NCBI GenBank assembly: GCA_902702965.1
Contig: CACRXP010000307.1
Coordinates: 548,604-612,603, forward strand
Direction of reading: 5' to 3'
Source of the DNA: Spirometra erinaceieuropaei
Lineage: Eukaryota > Platyhelminthes > Cestoda > Diphyllobothriidea > Diphyllobothriidae
Length of the DNA stretch: 64,000 nucleotides
A program made the position numbers and the translations under genes. The notes under the pieces are model-generated. The model saw nothing but the letters and a program-made list of their open reading frames with translations, did no database searches and had not been told where the DNA came from. Of the stretch, positions 34,038 through 48,300 are shown in pieces (the first letter of the stretch is position 1; every line of letters starts with the position of its first letter).

Positions 34038-34222
34038 CGTTTCCTAAAAAGTTTGTTTATGCGCTGTTTTACAAAGCTGGGACTGTAATTCAGAGATTCA
34101 TCGTTGTCCATGATGATAGTATGTTTACGGGATACCCTATTCCTTATTTTGAACATACACAAATTTACAGGCTTTTCAATGACATTTACTATCAAGCTGA
34201 ACGAAGAACTATGAATTGTCAT
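34038..34222 (-). CDS. Possible additional exon upstream of gene copy 2
   Basis: The open minus frame contains IVNVIEKPVNLCMF, an Ig-strand-like pattern, and ends at a GT donor ('aaacg' then gtaatt). The junction phase does not fit exon A directly, and no equivalent was seen upstream of copy 1. Treat as tentative. Confidence 0.2.
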
Positions 34223-36899
34223 CGTATTTTCTTATTAAGTATATATGCAGCAACTATATATGTATAGCTTAAATTTAATGTTGTTGAGAAGTTTAATAAG
34301 CCTAAAATTCTGCTTGTAAACGTGAAGTAGGTGAACTTGACTTTTTATATTAATCAGAATTGAGGATTTGTACAGCGATATGTCCGCAAAGTATTTTTTA
34401 GTAAATTGCCATCAGCAATGTTGGCTTAGTGGTTATCACCCTTAAGCAATTCTTGCGTTCTAGAACTGAGTAAAAATGTTGATGATCTATTCACCGGCTC
34501 TAACAAACAGATATATCAGCTTGTGAGGTAATACTAATTTCTAGAGTTAATGACTTGCTTTCGTTTAAGGTTCCTTCTAATAACAGTCAAAGTGCCAGAT
34601 ATGTTATTTTGTAAGCGCATGAATACCAAAACACTAAGTCTTTTACACCATGCCGTAGCAACCCGTCAGTGTCGGCGGGAAATCTGCTAGGGATTGATGT
34701 TAGGAATGTTATGCAGATACCACACATACCGAAAGTAGCCGTCAAGTATAGCAGGGCAGCCCGAAGTAGGATTGACGATGAAGGCCTCATATTTGTCGAG
34801 ACTTGATGTCCACTTGCTGAACCTGAGCAGATCAGCCCTATATATACACACACAGTGTACAAGCATTTCATTGGCTACTGCTGTTAATTTAGTGGTGTTT
34901 GGTTGGTTGGGAGGAAGCATTCAAATTAATGCTCAACCTCAAAGTTATTAAGTACATCCTTCTAATAGAATAGCTGAGAAAGAACAGTTTGCGAAAATGT
35001 TCTCATTTATCTTTGCAAACATTTTCAAAGTTTAATTTGTGCTTAAATTTGCCGCACTACTTAATTCTGACGAAATTTAAAGCGATTCGTTTATGCTAGT
35101 AAGTGTCCCCAATACAGATTTTTCCTTGAGAAATCACGTTACAATCGCTTCCTGAATTCTACAAATCCAGCATTTGCTTTATTCGTAGCCGAGCGTATGC
35201 AAAGTAATATTAACTATTGAGGTAGAGGGAATGTGGGATCCCAGCCTTTGAGACATCATGGAGGAAATTCTGCCTAGAAGCCATATTTGGATGTTGTACC
35301 TTAATGATTGTGCGCTATATTAGTTGAAGCAAAAGGTAACATAGAGAATTTCTCTTTGTGAATGGTATGTCTGGCTGAAGGACTGTGAAATGACTGGTTC
35401 CTACTGGTAAACGTGGTACCAATGACTAATTGGTGATATTGAATGTTTTTTTGTTATACGAACATTGCCAACTTCGAATTTACCTTTCATACTTTAGCCA
35501 TGCCAGGACATCAGCGTTTAAACGAACTGCTTACTGGTCACTCGTAAAGATAACTTCTACGTTGGCAGGCGTTTTTTGATCGGTTTCCCATGTCATTATG
35601 AATGCAAATACATTTTACAACAAACGAAAAGCCCACGTCTATCCTCGTTTGCAATCATTCGGTGGCAAATGACATTTTTTTCAAATTTTTGCCTAGAAGG
35701 AATGACACCTTTCTGCTTAAAACGTCAATAATTGTGGCACTTTTATGCCCGTAAATTGTTTGCTCTAGGAGTAATACCATGTGTGCAAAATTTAATGATA
35801 CCTGTTTGTCATCTTATTAACATCGATGAGAAATGTATAGTAAAGTATGTCATGTAAATTTACGCCACATGCAGTTTGTAAACCCTAGGCCCAAGTGCGC
35901 ATGTACATACGGTTCAATATCAAACGAGAAATGGAAAAATTTCTAAGAGAAAAAATCCCCTTCCTTTAAAATAACCTTTATAGAAGACACTACATGATAC
36001 CTAATGAGTAAAAAATGACTGTTTTGTGCATGTTTTCTTAAAAGTTCATCTGAATTTATAAGGACATCGAAAGACAGCGGATAAAATGCATGTTATATGA
36101 ATAATTATTTATTATTTATTGTGACTTTGGATGACCAGGAAGGCATTCGTTCAAAAGTCAGCATCCTGGGGGTAAATAAATCACGGCAGTCAATATTTCA
36201 AAATCAGCCAAATTACCCTTTAAATCGTAAGCACATTTCAGAAGTCCGATTATCATTTCAATAGCTGAACTGAATAGAATTCGTTTTAAATTACTCCGTC
36301 TATTTCAGCATGCTTTACAATACGATTTCAGAGGGGAAAAATCACAGAACGCTAAAACCGCGAATGATGCAGGTAGATTATTATATGGTTTTAAAATGCA
36401 ATGTTCGCGCACGTTGTACATACATGACGAAAAGTATTACCAGAAAGGAGAACTAAGGTAGGTATTAGCTTATTTGAAGCGATATTGTAGACATCATCCA
36501 TAGCCAGTTAAGAGACAAACAGAGTAGTTTTTCATGCGGTAAATACTACTTAAGGAGAAAACACTGTGGGAACTAATCGACCAATAATTAACCCCTGTCT
36601 TTGCAAATGTAACTTAGGTATTCTGATGTGGTGCTGGGTCCCATGCGATCTTAAAGGGCAAATATTCGATGTTGGGCCTAAAAGTCTAAGCGTCTGCTAT
36701 GCCAGGATCACCAGGCTGGGGCCATCGCATTCTAGTATGCGCTGGCTGTTCTCTGGCGTCTGAGTTACAGCCGGTAGAGGCGCTGCGCTCCCGTTGGGTA
36801 TGCAGGTCCCGAGCACGGCTGTCCAGTCAACCTCGTTCCTTCTGACCCGTAGTGGTACAGTTGTTATTGGCTAAAATTCTGATCATTTCTCGTGTGGAC
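34223..36899. other. No recognisable gene
   Basis: AT-rich sequence with short ORFs only. The two overlapping frames at 34587-34920 lack known motifs. An R3-like segment lies at about 36126-36260. Confidence 0.5.
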
Positions 36900-37105
36900 C
36901 AGTAGGTATGATGTGGAGCGTCAAGATGCGGACTCGGCCGCACCCTGCACCTGTGCCCTCTCCAGTCTCCGGTCGTCTTGACTCGGTCTCGATACCGGGA
37001 TGAGGTGGGAAAGGAGGGGAGAGTGCGGTAAATGCAGCGCAAGTCTACACTCACAGTGTCTGCTGCACCTTGGTGTGTAGCGCATGGTGGACATCGCAGG
37101 ACACA
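36900..37105 (-). repeat. Dispersed repeat R2
   Basis: The reverse complement aligns along most of its length with 59085-59310, beginning 'cgctacacaccaaggtgcagcag' and including 'cgcactctcccctcc' and 'gagtcaa'. GC-rich, no conserved ORF. Confidence 0.6.
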
Positions 37106-37379
37106 ACGATCAGACCGTCACGTGTCACGTGTCACGTGACATCAGCGTCTGGAAGCAGGCCTCATTTATTGCTAAGCCTCTGTGGTCAGATTGTGCATAA
37201 AGCCGTTCTTGGGTTGCGCTATCAACCATCCAGAGCAAAACATCGTGCACACCACGTTTTACGGACGGCACATAATTATTCTGATATTTGGGAAACTGTG
37301 CATACAACTCGATTTCTATAAATAATCACATTTTCAAATCAATTTCGCAACCATGTTAGTGTATATACATGTCGAGATT

Positions 37380-40300
37380 TGGCGGAATCGCACATAGGCC
37401 GGTCACATTTGCGTACAAAGAAGTAAATTAAATGCAGGCGTTCACTTATGGTAAAAACCATGAACGCTCTGTGTCACGCGTTTGTTGGTGCAGCCAACCT
37501 GCCAAACTAAAAGATGAGGAAGTTTCATCCGAGTGCTAGCTATTTACCTCGCGGTTTAACGGCATAGCTAGGAGATATATTTGCGATCAGGACAGATCTC
37601 GATTTTTATTTAGGATTAGGTTGGCGTGCTCATTTTAAATAATGAAAGATGGGAATGATAAAACTGCGAACTGCCACGAGGTAAGTTGCTGTTGCCTTTG
37701 TTAAACACATACATTCTGGACATTGTCAAGAAGTGGTCGAAGTAATTTTGCCTTTTGTCTTGTATGCTCTCGGGAGTAGTAGAAACGGGTGTTGATGTTT
37801 CAAGAAAGATTGCCAGTAAATTTATGGGGAGTCCCAATTACCAGACGTTTCATTTACTCCGATTGTTTGCCAAAGTTGACTGAACACGCTTTCTGCTTTC
37901 GGCCAGTCAACAGACTTGTTCGATGGACACATGCTCGTGTTTACATAACGGCATACAAGATTTTCTGACCTAGATGCTGAGATTTTAAGGAAATAAGGAT
38001 TTTTTTACAAAATTTAAATTCAAGAAATTATAAAGCAAGATTGACACACTGTCACACATCCAAATATGTATACTTAATTTTAAAAACTAATATTTGGCAT
38101 CCATTATGCGCTGCCGCAGAGACTCAGTGGTGCCATTTTCGAAACTGCCTCCATTCTACTGTCCCGGGCGAACATGCTCTCAATGTCAGAAATGGTTTTT
38201 CGACAACAACTCAGAGGCCAACGGTTTACTGGTCGAGCATGTCATGCTACACAGTGCTCAAATCAACCGCAGATCCGAAGCAACCATTTCCGTAATCCTC
38301 AGATGACATTACCTTGTGCAGTAAACGCTGCATTCGATTAAAAATAAGCATATGCATGGCATCGTGGAGGAAGTCCAAGGATAAGCGGACCATGACGATA
38401 TGAAGAGTATTGTCATCCCTACCTTCCTCCGACCAAAGAACCCTAAGGCTTCACAGTTCCCAGGAAATAACACTTCTCGAGGGGAGATCGCAGAGGCAGA
38501 AGCGCTCTTCTGAGAACCACAGAATTGTCCTCAATTGCCCATCCCCGATCCGTTCAGCTCCACCAAATGGGAGCAATCAATCAAGACCGTGAAACATGCA
38601 CCCAGCCATCGGACTTAATCATCTTTGAAGTCTACAGACAGGATTTAACCTAGCACCTGGATAAACTCAAACTGCCGTTCCGAGAAATGCGGTAGCAAGG
38701 ACAACGACGTGACAGTCGTTAACCTCAAATAGCGGTAAGATACCTGCTAAGTCAGTAATAGTCACAGACGAATTTTGCTCTTAAACATCGCTAGAAAGAT
38801 CTGAGCTTGCATCATTCTCAGTGGTTTTAGAGGACATTTGGAAATCGAACCTTACCGCAAAGCCAGGGAAACTTCCCTCGACGCTGCGAAACCAATGACA
38901 GGACCTTGCTGCCTACCAGTGACAAGATAGGCGCCAGAAAATGTGGGCCTTCATCCGTATGAAATTCGCAAACACGAGAAAATCTCATGGCAATTTAAAT
39001 CGCAACGGTCCCTGGAAATTGAGTCAAAACTTCGGCTGTCATTAACGACTCACGTGCATTCAAAAGTCGTCATCTCGATTTAGCAAAATTATCTTGAAGT
39101 GGTTCTGAGTGAAGTCGCATAGTATGAACCCAATCGTGAGGTCTTTATACATTGAGAAGAGCACTTCAGGACTTTGGTCAATATTTCACGGGACTGGTAA
39201 CCTACTTTAATTTTTAGGTAACAAACATTCGGAAATCAACGATTCGCTTCTGAACCCTTAAATTATGGAATGCCAATTCCGGTATGCATTCCCAAATGTA
39301 AACCGGGGCTTTGGCATTATTAAGCGAATGCACGAACCACCCACTTAACTGGCAGAATTCAAATCAGTCTTCAGGAGTCTATGGTTGTACACGTTGCTAT
39401 CAATATCCCATGAGGACTTTATAACTGAAAACGTGATTCTGAGGAGGTATTCGACTGCAATTTTAATTTCAGTGAAAGATTTCACTTTGCTTCAACCAGC
39501 TCATTGTAAATCAGTGGTTATGGGAAAAGGCAAGTAGAGCGTCGTTAGGAACGTGTGGCTTCAAAGCGTGTCATAAAGTGCTCCCTGCAAATACAAAAAC
39601 AGACCTGCAATGGGGGCACAGCGATTAGTAGAGCGCTACCAGATGGATCAAATGATTTAGTTCAATTTCCAAGGAACGCCTTCTATCTTAGCATGGGGGT
39701 TTTATTGCCTAAATCTCTGTCTTGTGCTTCAAGCGCCGGTAACGGACCAAATGAGCTGGAGGATGAAATCAGGCTAATTGGCTGACCTGATTTACACCAT
39801 AATTTATCGCTGAACGAGGGTCTCTATGGCCCTGTTCCGGATCAGCTCAGGGACGCACTCCGATCTAAGGCATTGCGCCAGAACAATTACTGACGTGCAG
39901 ACGCTAGCCCTACCCAACCCGCAGCCCACTTTGCATGTTATCTTTTTCTTCTCGATGCTAGTGCTAGGAAATAAGCCACCGCAATTTTACAGTAGCATTA
40001 TGTGCCGCCGATCGGCGAAGCAGTGTCCAGTGACGTAAACTAATTTGCTTTGCTTTTTGGGAAAGTCAGTGTACTGCCTTTGGCATGAGGCCACAACCCA
40101 AAGTAGCCTCTAAAGACACTGAAAAATGGTGTTTACTGCCCATCAACAACTTTCTTGTAGTGACTGACAACCTGGACCGACTGGCCGATCTATCATCGCA
40201 TAAACTAGCAATACTTCATACAGACGTCTACTATTCTACGACCACTCTATACTTCTGTGCATCCGACAATTATGTGATTGTTCCTCACGTACACTGTGAT

Positions 40301-40660
40301 AACGCATGGCCTTAAAACAATCACGCCAATAACTACCTCCCATTAATTTGAAACCTAATAATCGAAAGGTGAAGGCAGTTTGACTGGACTGAGGGGAGTA
40401 GCGTGTTTCCGTAATCTTTCCGAACATGCAGCATCGCCTGCTTGAGGTAGTAGAAGCCACCTGTGTGTGAGATTGCCGTCAGTTTGAACACACTTCTTCG
40501 CGGTAGTCTGCCCTGCGACAGCGAAGTAACTTAAAAGTTTTGCTCAGTGACTACGACACCGTTTAGCTATTAGAGGAAACTACTTCACATTAAAGTGAGA
40601 TCCATCCAACAAATTGACAGCTAAAATGACCTACTGGGACACTCCGCAGTCTCTCAGTAG
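37380..40660. repeat. Segmental tandem duplication, unit 1 (~3.3 kb)
   Basis: Aligns colinearly with unit 2 at an offset of about 3300 bp: 'cagccaac.tgccaaact' at 37492 and 40792, 'cttaattttaaaaactaatatt' at 38073 and 41375, 'gttccggatc' at 39833. Divergence is moderate with indels. ORFs are short and not preserved between copies, so it is non-coding or a dead element. Confidence 0.75.
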
Positions 40661-43600
40661 GGGCATACATATTGCGAGATTTGGCGAAACTGCACATAGG
40701 CTAGTCAAATTCGCGTACAAAGAGGTAAATTAAAAGCAGACGTTCGCTTATTTAAAATAAATGTATGCTATGCGTCCGGTATTTGTAGGTACAGCCAACA
40801 TGCCAAACTAAGAGATGAGGAATTTTCTTTTGAGTGCTTGCTATTTCCCTCCCAGTTTAACGGCCTAGCTAGAAGACACATTTGCGATCATGACGGATCT
40901 CGATTTTTATCTAGGATCAGGTCGGCGTGCTCACTTTGAATACTGAAAGAATAGAATGACAAAACTGTGAACTTCCAATATGTAAGTTGTTGTTGCGTTT
41001 GTTAAACACATACATTCTGGACATTGCCAAGAAGTGGTTGCGTTGCTTTTGTCTTTAGTGTTGTATGTACTCGGGAGTAACAGAAACGGGTGTTGATCTT
41101 TGCAGAAAGATTGACGGGACATTTATGGGGATTCCCAATTACCGGACACTTCTTTTTACTCCGATTGTTTACGTTAGTTGACTGAACACGCTTTCTTCGG
41201 ACGGTCAATCAACACGGGCGTTTGATGGACACATGTTTGTTTTCGCATAACGGCATACAATATGTTCTGACTTAAATGCCGACATTTTAAAGAAATAAGC
41301 ATGTTTTGACAAAATCGAAACTCGAGATATTCTAAAGCACCTTTGTCATACATTCTCATACCCAAATGTGTATATTTAATTTTAAAAACTAATATTCAAC
41401 ATTCATTATGTGCTGCCGCGAAGACTCATTGGGGCTACTTTCGGAAAGGCCACCATTCCACTATCCCGGGTGCGCATGATGTCAAGGCCGGAAACGGAAG
41501 TTCGACAACAGCGCAGAGGCCAACGGTTTATTCGTCGAGTAGGACATGCTACACTGTGACCAACTCAACCGCAGAATCGAAGCAACCGAAGCCGTGATCC
41601 TCAGATTTCGCCAGCTTGTGCAGAAGACGCTGCATTAGATTAAAAATGAGGAGATGCATTGCATCGTGGAGGAAATCCGAGGATGCGCGGACCATGACGA
41701 TATGAAGAGTATTGTTACCCCTCCCTTCCTCCAACCAAAGAACCCGAAGGCTTCCCAGTCCTGAGGAACTAACACTTATCGAAGGAGGATCGCAGTGTCT
41801 GGAGCCCTGGACTGAGCACGGCAGAACCGTCCTCATCCGCGATCCGCCCATCCGCGATCCGACGCCGGCTCCCCAAATGGAGGCGAACAATCAGAACCGC
41901 GCGACAAACACCCCAGCGACAGAGCACCGGGAGTGGACGCAATCATCTTTCAAGTCTACAAACAGGGTTGAACTTAGCATCCGGAGAAACCAAAATTCCT
42001 CTTCCAAGAAATGCGATAGCAATGACAAGGTCGTGACGGTCGTTCAACTTCAGAAGTGGTAATATAACTGGGAAGTCTGTGATAGGCACTCACAAATTTC
42101 GGTCTAATACCTTGCCAGAAAGATTTGAGCTTGCATCATTCTCAGTAGACTTAAATGACATTTGGAATAAGAAGTTAACCGAAAAGCCAGTGAAACTTCC
42201 CACGACGCTGCGAAACCTGACGCAGAACTTTTGTTTCCTATCAGTAACAAGATAGGCGGCAGAAAATGCGGACCCCCATTCGTCTCAGATTTGAAAACCT
42301 GACAAAAGCTTGTGGCAAGACAAATCGCGATGGTCTCTGGAAAGGTATTCAAAACTTTGGCTGTCCTGACCGACTCACGTGCATTCAACAGTCGGCATCT
42401 CGATATAAGTTAACTATCTTGAGATGGCTCTGAGTGAAATTTAATAGTACGAAACCAATAAGGAAGTACTTTTACATTGAAAAAAAAACACTTCAGTATT
42501 TTGGTTAATATTTTAGGAGACTGGTCAGCGACTGTGCCCTTTTGGTAGCGAACGTTCGGAAATCAACGCTTCTTAAATTTCAGAATGTCAATTTAGGCAT
42601 GCATTCCGAAATGTAAACCTGGGCTTGGGCTTCACTCTTGATTGACAGAATTCAAATCAGCCTGCCGGAGTCCATGGTTGTACGCGTTGATATCAATATC
42701 CCATAAGGACTTTATCACCGAAAACCGGATTCTGTGGAGGAATTCAGCTGCAATATTAATTTCAGTGAAAGATGTGACTTCGATAAAACCAATTAATTGC
42801 CAACTTATTGCTTATGGAACAAGGCAAGCAGAGTATCGTTAGGGTGTCATGAACTATTCCCCACAAATAAAAAACACATCTAAAACGGGGTCACGGAGTT
42901 TAGTAAAACGCTATCAGATTGATTAAATTATTTTTGTCCAACATCCAGAGCACGAAATCTGGCTTACCATAGCGATTTTATTGCCTGACTATCCCCCTTA
43001 TGTTTCAAGCGACGGTAAAGGACCACATGATCTGGAGGATGAAATCAGGCTAATTGGCTGACCTAAGTTCCACTATAATCTATCGCTGAACGTGCGTATC
43101 TATAGCCCTGTTCCGGATCGGCTGAGGGACGCATTCTAATCTGAGGCATTGCACCAGAACGACTACTGACGTGCATGCGCAAGCCCACTCCAACCCTCAA
43201 TCTACTTTGCATGTTATCTTTCTCTTCGCTATGCTTATACTAGGAAATAAACATCTGCAATTGTACAGTAGCGTTGTGTGCTGCCGATCGGCCAAGCAGT
43301 GTCAGTGCACACCAGGCTTCACGGATGTAATATTTTATTCCATAAGGGACGAAAACTATTTTGTCCTGCCGTTTGGAAAAGTCGGTGTACTGCCGATGAC
43401 ATGAAGCCACAAAATATAGTAGCCACTAAAGACGTCCCGCAATCTATTCAACCAAATAATGATGTTAACTTCCCATCAACACACTTCGCGTACTGACTGA
43501 TAACCTGGATCGACTGGCCGGTCTATCATAACATAAGCTGGTAATTTTACCGATTGGCGTCCACTATTCCGCGGCCACCCTGTACTTCTGTGTGTCCGAC

Positions 43601-43665
43601 AGTTCTTTGATTGTTCCTCAGGTAAACTGTGATAAGGCATGGTCTGAAACAATCGCGAGACAGAT
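40661..43665. repeat. Segmental tandem duplication, unit 2
   Basis: Second full-length copy. It ends inside the sequence equivalent to 40320 of unit 1, at 'aatcgcgag', where a third partial copy begins. Confidence 0.75.
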
Positions 43666-44590
43666 AATCTGATTCTGATGAGGCATACACCCGCAATTTT
43701 AATTTCAGTGGAAGATTTGACTTAGCTAAAACTAGTTAATTGCCAACTTAATGCTCAGGTAAAAAGGAAAGTAGAGCATCGTTGGAGTCGTTTGGCTTCA
43801 AAGCGGGTCACGAACTGCTTCCTACAAATACGAAAACAGACCTGAAATTGGGTCACGGAGGTTGGTAAAGCGCTACCGTGTGGATCAAATTATGTACTCC
43901 AACTTCCAAAGCACGCCTTCCGGCCTATTATGCTGATTTTGTCGCCTAAATATTTGCGTTGCTTTTCAAGCGCCGGTAACGGACCAAATGGGCTGGAGGA
44001 TGAAGTCAGGCTAATTGGCTGACCTGATTTGCACCATAATCTATCGTTGAACATGAGTCTCTATGGCCCTGTTCCGGATCAGCTGAGGGACGCACCCTGA
44101 TCTGAGGCATTGCGCAAGAACGACTACTGACGTGCATGCGCGAGCCCTCCCCAACCCTCAGCCTATTTTGCATGCTGTCTTTTCATTCGCGGAAATAAAC
44201 CCCTGCAATTTTACAGTAGCACTGTGTACTGCCGATCGGTCAAACAGTGCCCATGCCCATGTCCGATCACGCCAATCACTACCTCCCATTAATTCGAAAC
44301 CTGACAATCGAAAGTTGAAGGCAGTTGGACCGGGTTGAGGGGCTGATAGGTTTCTGTCAATTCAAACACTTTTTTTCGCCGGATCCAGCCGTCGAACAAC
44401 GAAGTAACTTGAACGTTTTGCTCAATGATTAAAGAATCTTTTTGCATTTTTATCCGGCTACAGTACAATCTAGCTATTGGCAGAAACAATTTCACATTCT
44501 ACTGAAATCCATCCCACATACTGACAGCTAAAAAGGACATACCCAGACATTCCACAGTCTCTTAGTAAGGACGGAACGTGGCTTTGAGTT
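43666..44590. repeat. Segmental tandem duplication, partial unit 3
   Basis: Starts at the position equivalent to 39430/42725 ('ctgattctgatgaggca') and runs through the 'gttccggatcagctgaggga' and 'cctcccattaattcgaaacctga' blocks. About 0.9 kb is retained. Confidence 0.7.
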
Positions 44591-44825
44591 TAAGCACGGA
44601 AATATGGATGGTGAATTACAGGCGGCCTTATCCAACATTCCAGGGAATTAAGGAATCGGTTAAGAAGGGTAGGGACATGGTTGTGTTTAGAAGGGTCTGG
44701 GTGAAGCCTAGGCATATTAGCGGTGTGGCCGGAGTTAACACAAGGTGGGTTAAGATTAAATTGTTTGTAAACGTGGATAGGCGTCCTTCCTGAAATTGGA
44801 AACGAGGCCACCCATAGCGCTGAGG

Positions 44826-45150
44826 CGTCCACTATTCTGCGGCTACCCTATACTTATGTGTGTCTGACAATTATTCGATTGTTCCTCAGGTAAACTGTGA
44901 TAACGCATGGCCTGTACCAATCGCGAGGCTTGTTCCACGATCACGCCAGTCATTAACTCCCATTAATTCGAAGGCGGACAATCAAAAGATGAAGGCAGTC
45001 GGACTGGACTGAAGGAAGCAGCGTGCACCCGTAATCCTTTCGAAAATTGAGCATCCCCTGTTTGTGATAATAAAAGCTACCTGTGGGTGAGGATGCCGTC
45101 AGTTTGAATACATTTTCCGCGATATCCTGCCGTCGGACAGCGAAGTACAT
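44826..45150. repeat. Segmental tandem duplication, partial unit 4
   Basis: Equivalent to about 40225-40500 of unit 1 ('ttgttcctcaggtaaactgtgataa'-type block, then 'cattaattcgaagg'). It is separated from unit 3 by about 230 bp of unrelated sequence (44595-44825). Confidence 0.65.
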
Positions 45151-45329
45151 TAGGTGATCTAAGTCGAGAAATGTTGACCGAATTTCCGAAATGCGTTTTC
45201 TTTTCGAAAAGATTAATTGACCGGTGCTAAATAAGCGGCCGCAGGTCTTCCATCACGGCTACCTTACTTACTATTGTTTGCTCAGTAGGTGTGCTTGTGG
45301 TATTTTTTTTTGCCGCCGCGCCGCACCAA

Positions 45330-48300
45330 TCAGCAATCATCCATGGTTGGGTTTCCAACATCGCCAGCTCCTTCTTTGACCGGCTAGTAACGGCCACAGG
45401 CATCGTCGGTAGGCCTGGAGAGTAAGTGGATGAAGTTCAGAGTCATACATTCCAGTCTTCCGTCTGAGCCTTCGTTGTTTAGCTTCTCCTATCGTACATG
45501 GTTGGCTCTCTTCAACCTACTGCTCCCTCTTCGACCGGCCAGTAACGCCGACGGTTGGCTTTCTTTAATAGACAACTTCCCCTTCGACCGGCCATTCACG
45601 GCCACCGGCATCGTAGGTAGCCTAAAAGAGTAAGTGGACGAAGTACAGAGTCATACCTTGCAGTCTTCTGTCGGCGCCGTCATCGGTTGGCTTCTCCAAA
45701 CGTCCACGGTTGGCTCTCCACAATCGACAGCCCCCGCTATGACCGGCCAGTAGCGGCCAGAGGCACTGCAGCTAGGCATGTTTAGTAAGTGTACGAAGTA
45801 TAGAATCATACCTATCAGTCTTCTGTCGGCGCCGTCATTGGCTGGCTGCCCCAATCGTTGACGGTTGCCTCCTCTCAATCGACATCTCCTTCTATGACCT
45901 GGCCCGTAACGGCCATATGCTCTGCATTTAGGCATGGAGAGTAAGTGGTCGCAGTACAGAGTCATACCTTCTAGTCTTCCATCTGTGTTTTCGTTGTTTA
46001 GCTTCTCCAACCGTCAATGGTTGCCTCTCTTCAACCTTCTGTTCCATCTTTGACCGGCCAGTAACGGCAATAGGCACTGTAGGCAGCCAGGGAGAGTAAG
46101 TGGACGACGTACAGAGTCATACCTTCCAGTCTTCCGTCGGCGCCGTCATTGGTTGGCTTCTCCAAGCGTACATGGTTGGCTCTCCACAATCGACAGCCCC
46201 CGCTATGACCGGCCAGTAGCGGCCAGAGGCACTGCAGCTAGGCATGTTTAGTAAGTGTACGAAGTATAGAATCATACCTATCAGTCTTCTGTCGGCGCCG
46301 TCATTGGCTGGCTGCCCCAATCGTTGACGGTTGCCTCCTCTCAATCGACATCTCCTTCTATGACCTGGCCCGTAACGGCCATATGCTCTGCATTTAGGCA
46401 TGGAGAGTAAGTGGTCGCAGTACAGAGTCATACCTTCTAGTCTTCCATCTGTGTTTTCGTTGTTAAGCTTCTCCAACCGTCAATGGTTGCCTCTCTTCAA
46501 CCTTCTGTTCCATCTTTGACCGGCCAGTAACGGCAATAGGCACTGTAGGCAGCCAGGGAGAGTAAGTGGACGACGTACAGAGTCATACCTTCCAGTCGTC
46601 CGTCGGCGCCGTCATTGGTTGGCTTCTCCAAGCGTACATGGTTGGCTCTCCACAATCGACAGCTCCCGCTATGACCGGCCAGTAACGGCCATAGGCACTG
46701 CATCTAGGCATGTAGAGTAAGTGTACGAAGTACAGAGTCATACCTTCCAGTCTTCTGTCCGCGCCTTCATTGGTTGGCTTCCCCAATCGTCAATGGTTGG
46801 CATTCCACAATAGACAGCTCCTTCTATCATCCGGCTAGTAACGGCCAGAGGCTCTGCACGTAGGCGTGGAGAGTAAGTGGACGTAGTACAGAGTCATACC
46901 TTCTACTACTCCGTCTGCGTCTTCGTTGGTTAGCATCTCCAATTGCCGACGGTTGGCTCGCCTTAATCGACAGCTCCCTCTATGACCGGCCAGTAACGGC
47001 CACAGGCACTGCCGGCAGGCATGGAGAGTAAGTGGACGAAGTACACAATAATACCTTCCATTCTTCCGTCCGCGCCCTCATTGGTTGGCTTCCCCAATCC
47101 TCCATGGTTGGCTCTCCACAATCGAGAGATCCCTCTGTGACCGGCCAGTAACGGCTAGAGGCTCTGCACGTAGGCATGGAGAGTACGTGGGCGAAATACA
47201 GAGTCATACCTTCCGGTTTTCTATCTGCGTCTTCGTTGTTTAGCTTCTCCAATCGTCAATGGCTGCCTCTCTTCAACCTACTGTTCCGTCTTCGACCGGC
47301 CAGTAACGGTAATAGGCACCGTAGGTAGCCAGGGAGATTATGCGGACGAAGTACAGAGTCATACCTTCACGTCTTCTGTCCGCGCCTTCATTGGTTGGCT
47401 TCCCCAATCGTCCACGGTTGGTTCTCCACATTCGACAGTTCCTTCTATGACCGGCTAGTAACGGCCAGAGGCTCTGCACGTAGGCATGTGGAGAAAGTGG
47501 GCGAAAAACAGAGTCATACCTTCCAGTTTTCTATCTGCGTCCTGGTTGTTTACCTTCTCCATTCGTCAATGGCGGCCTCTCTTCAACCTACTGTTCCGTC
47601 TTTGACCGGCCAGTAAAGGAAATAGGCATTGTAGGCAGCCAGGGAGAGTAAGTGGACGAAGTACAGAGTCATACCTTCCAGTCTTCTGTCGGCGCCGTCA
47701 TTGGTTGGCTTCCCCAATCGTCAATGTTTGGTTCCCCACAATCGACAGCTCTCTCTTTGACCGGCCAGTAACGGCTACAAGTACCGTAGGTAGGCATGGA
47801 GAGTAAGTGCACGAAGTCCAGAGTCCTACCTTTCCGTCTTCTGTCCGCGCCTTCATTTGTTAACTACCCCAATCGTAAATAGTTTGCTCTCCACATTCGA
47901 CAGCTCCTTCTATGTCCGCCTAGTAACGGCCAAAGGCTCTGCACGTAGGCCGGGAGAGTAAGTGGATGAAGTACACAGTCATACCTTCCAGTCTTCCGTC
48001 CACGCCTTCATTGGTTGACTTCCCCATTCGTCCATGGTTGGCTCTCCACAATCGACATCTCCCTCTATGACCGGCCAGTAACGTCCAGAGGCTCCGCACG
48101 TAGGCATCGAGAGTAAGTGGACAAAGTACACAGTCATACCTTCCACTTCTACGTCTGCGTCTTCGTTGGTTAGCATCCCAATTGTCGACGGCCGGCTCTC
48201 ATTAATCGACAGCTCCCTCTTTGACCGGCCAGTAATGGCCACAGGCACTGTAGGAAGGCATGGAGAGTAAGTGGGCGACATACAGAGTCATACCTTCCAG

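Noticed and set aside
34587..34920. Two overlapping minus ORFs (77 and 94 codons) as an extra gene copy
   Set aside because: No homology to the exons of the 27-34 kb gene and no splice context.
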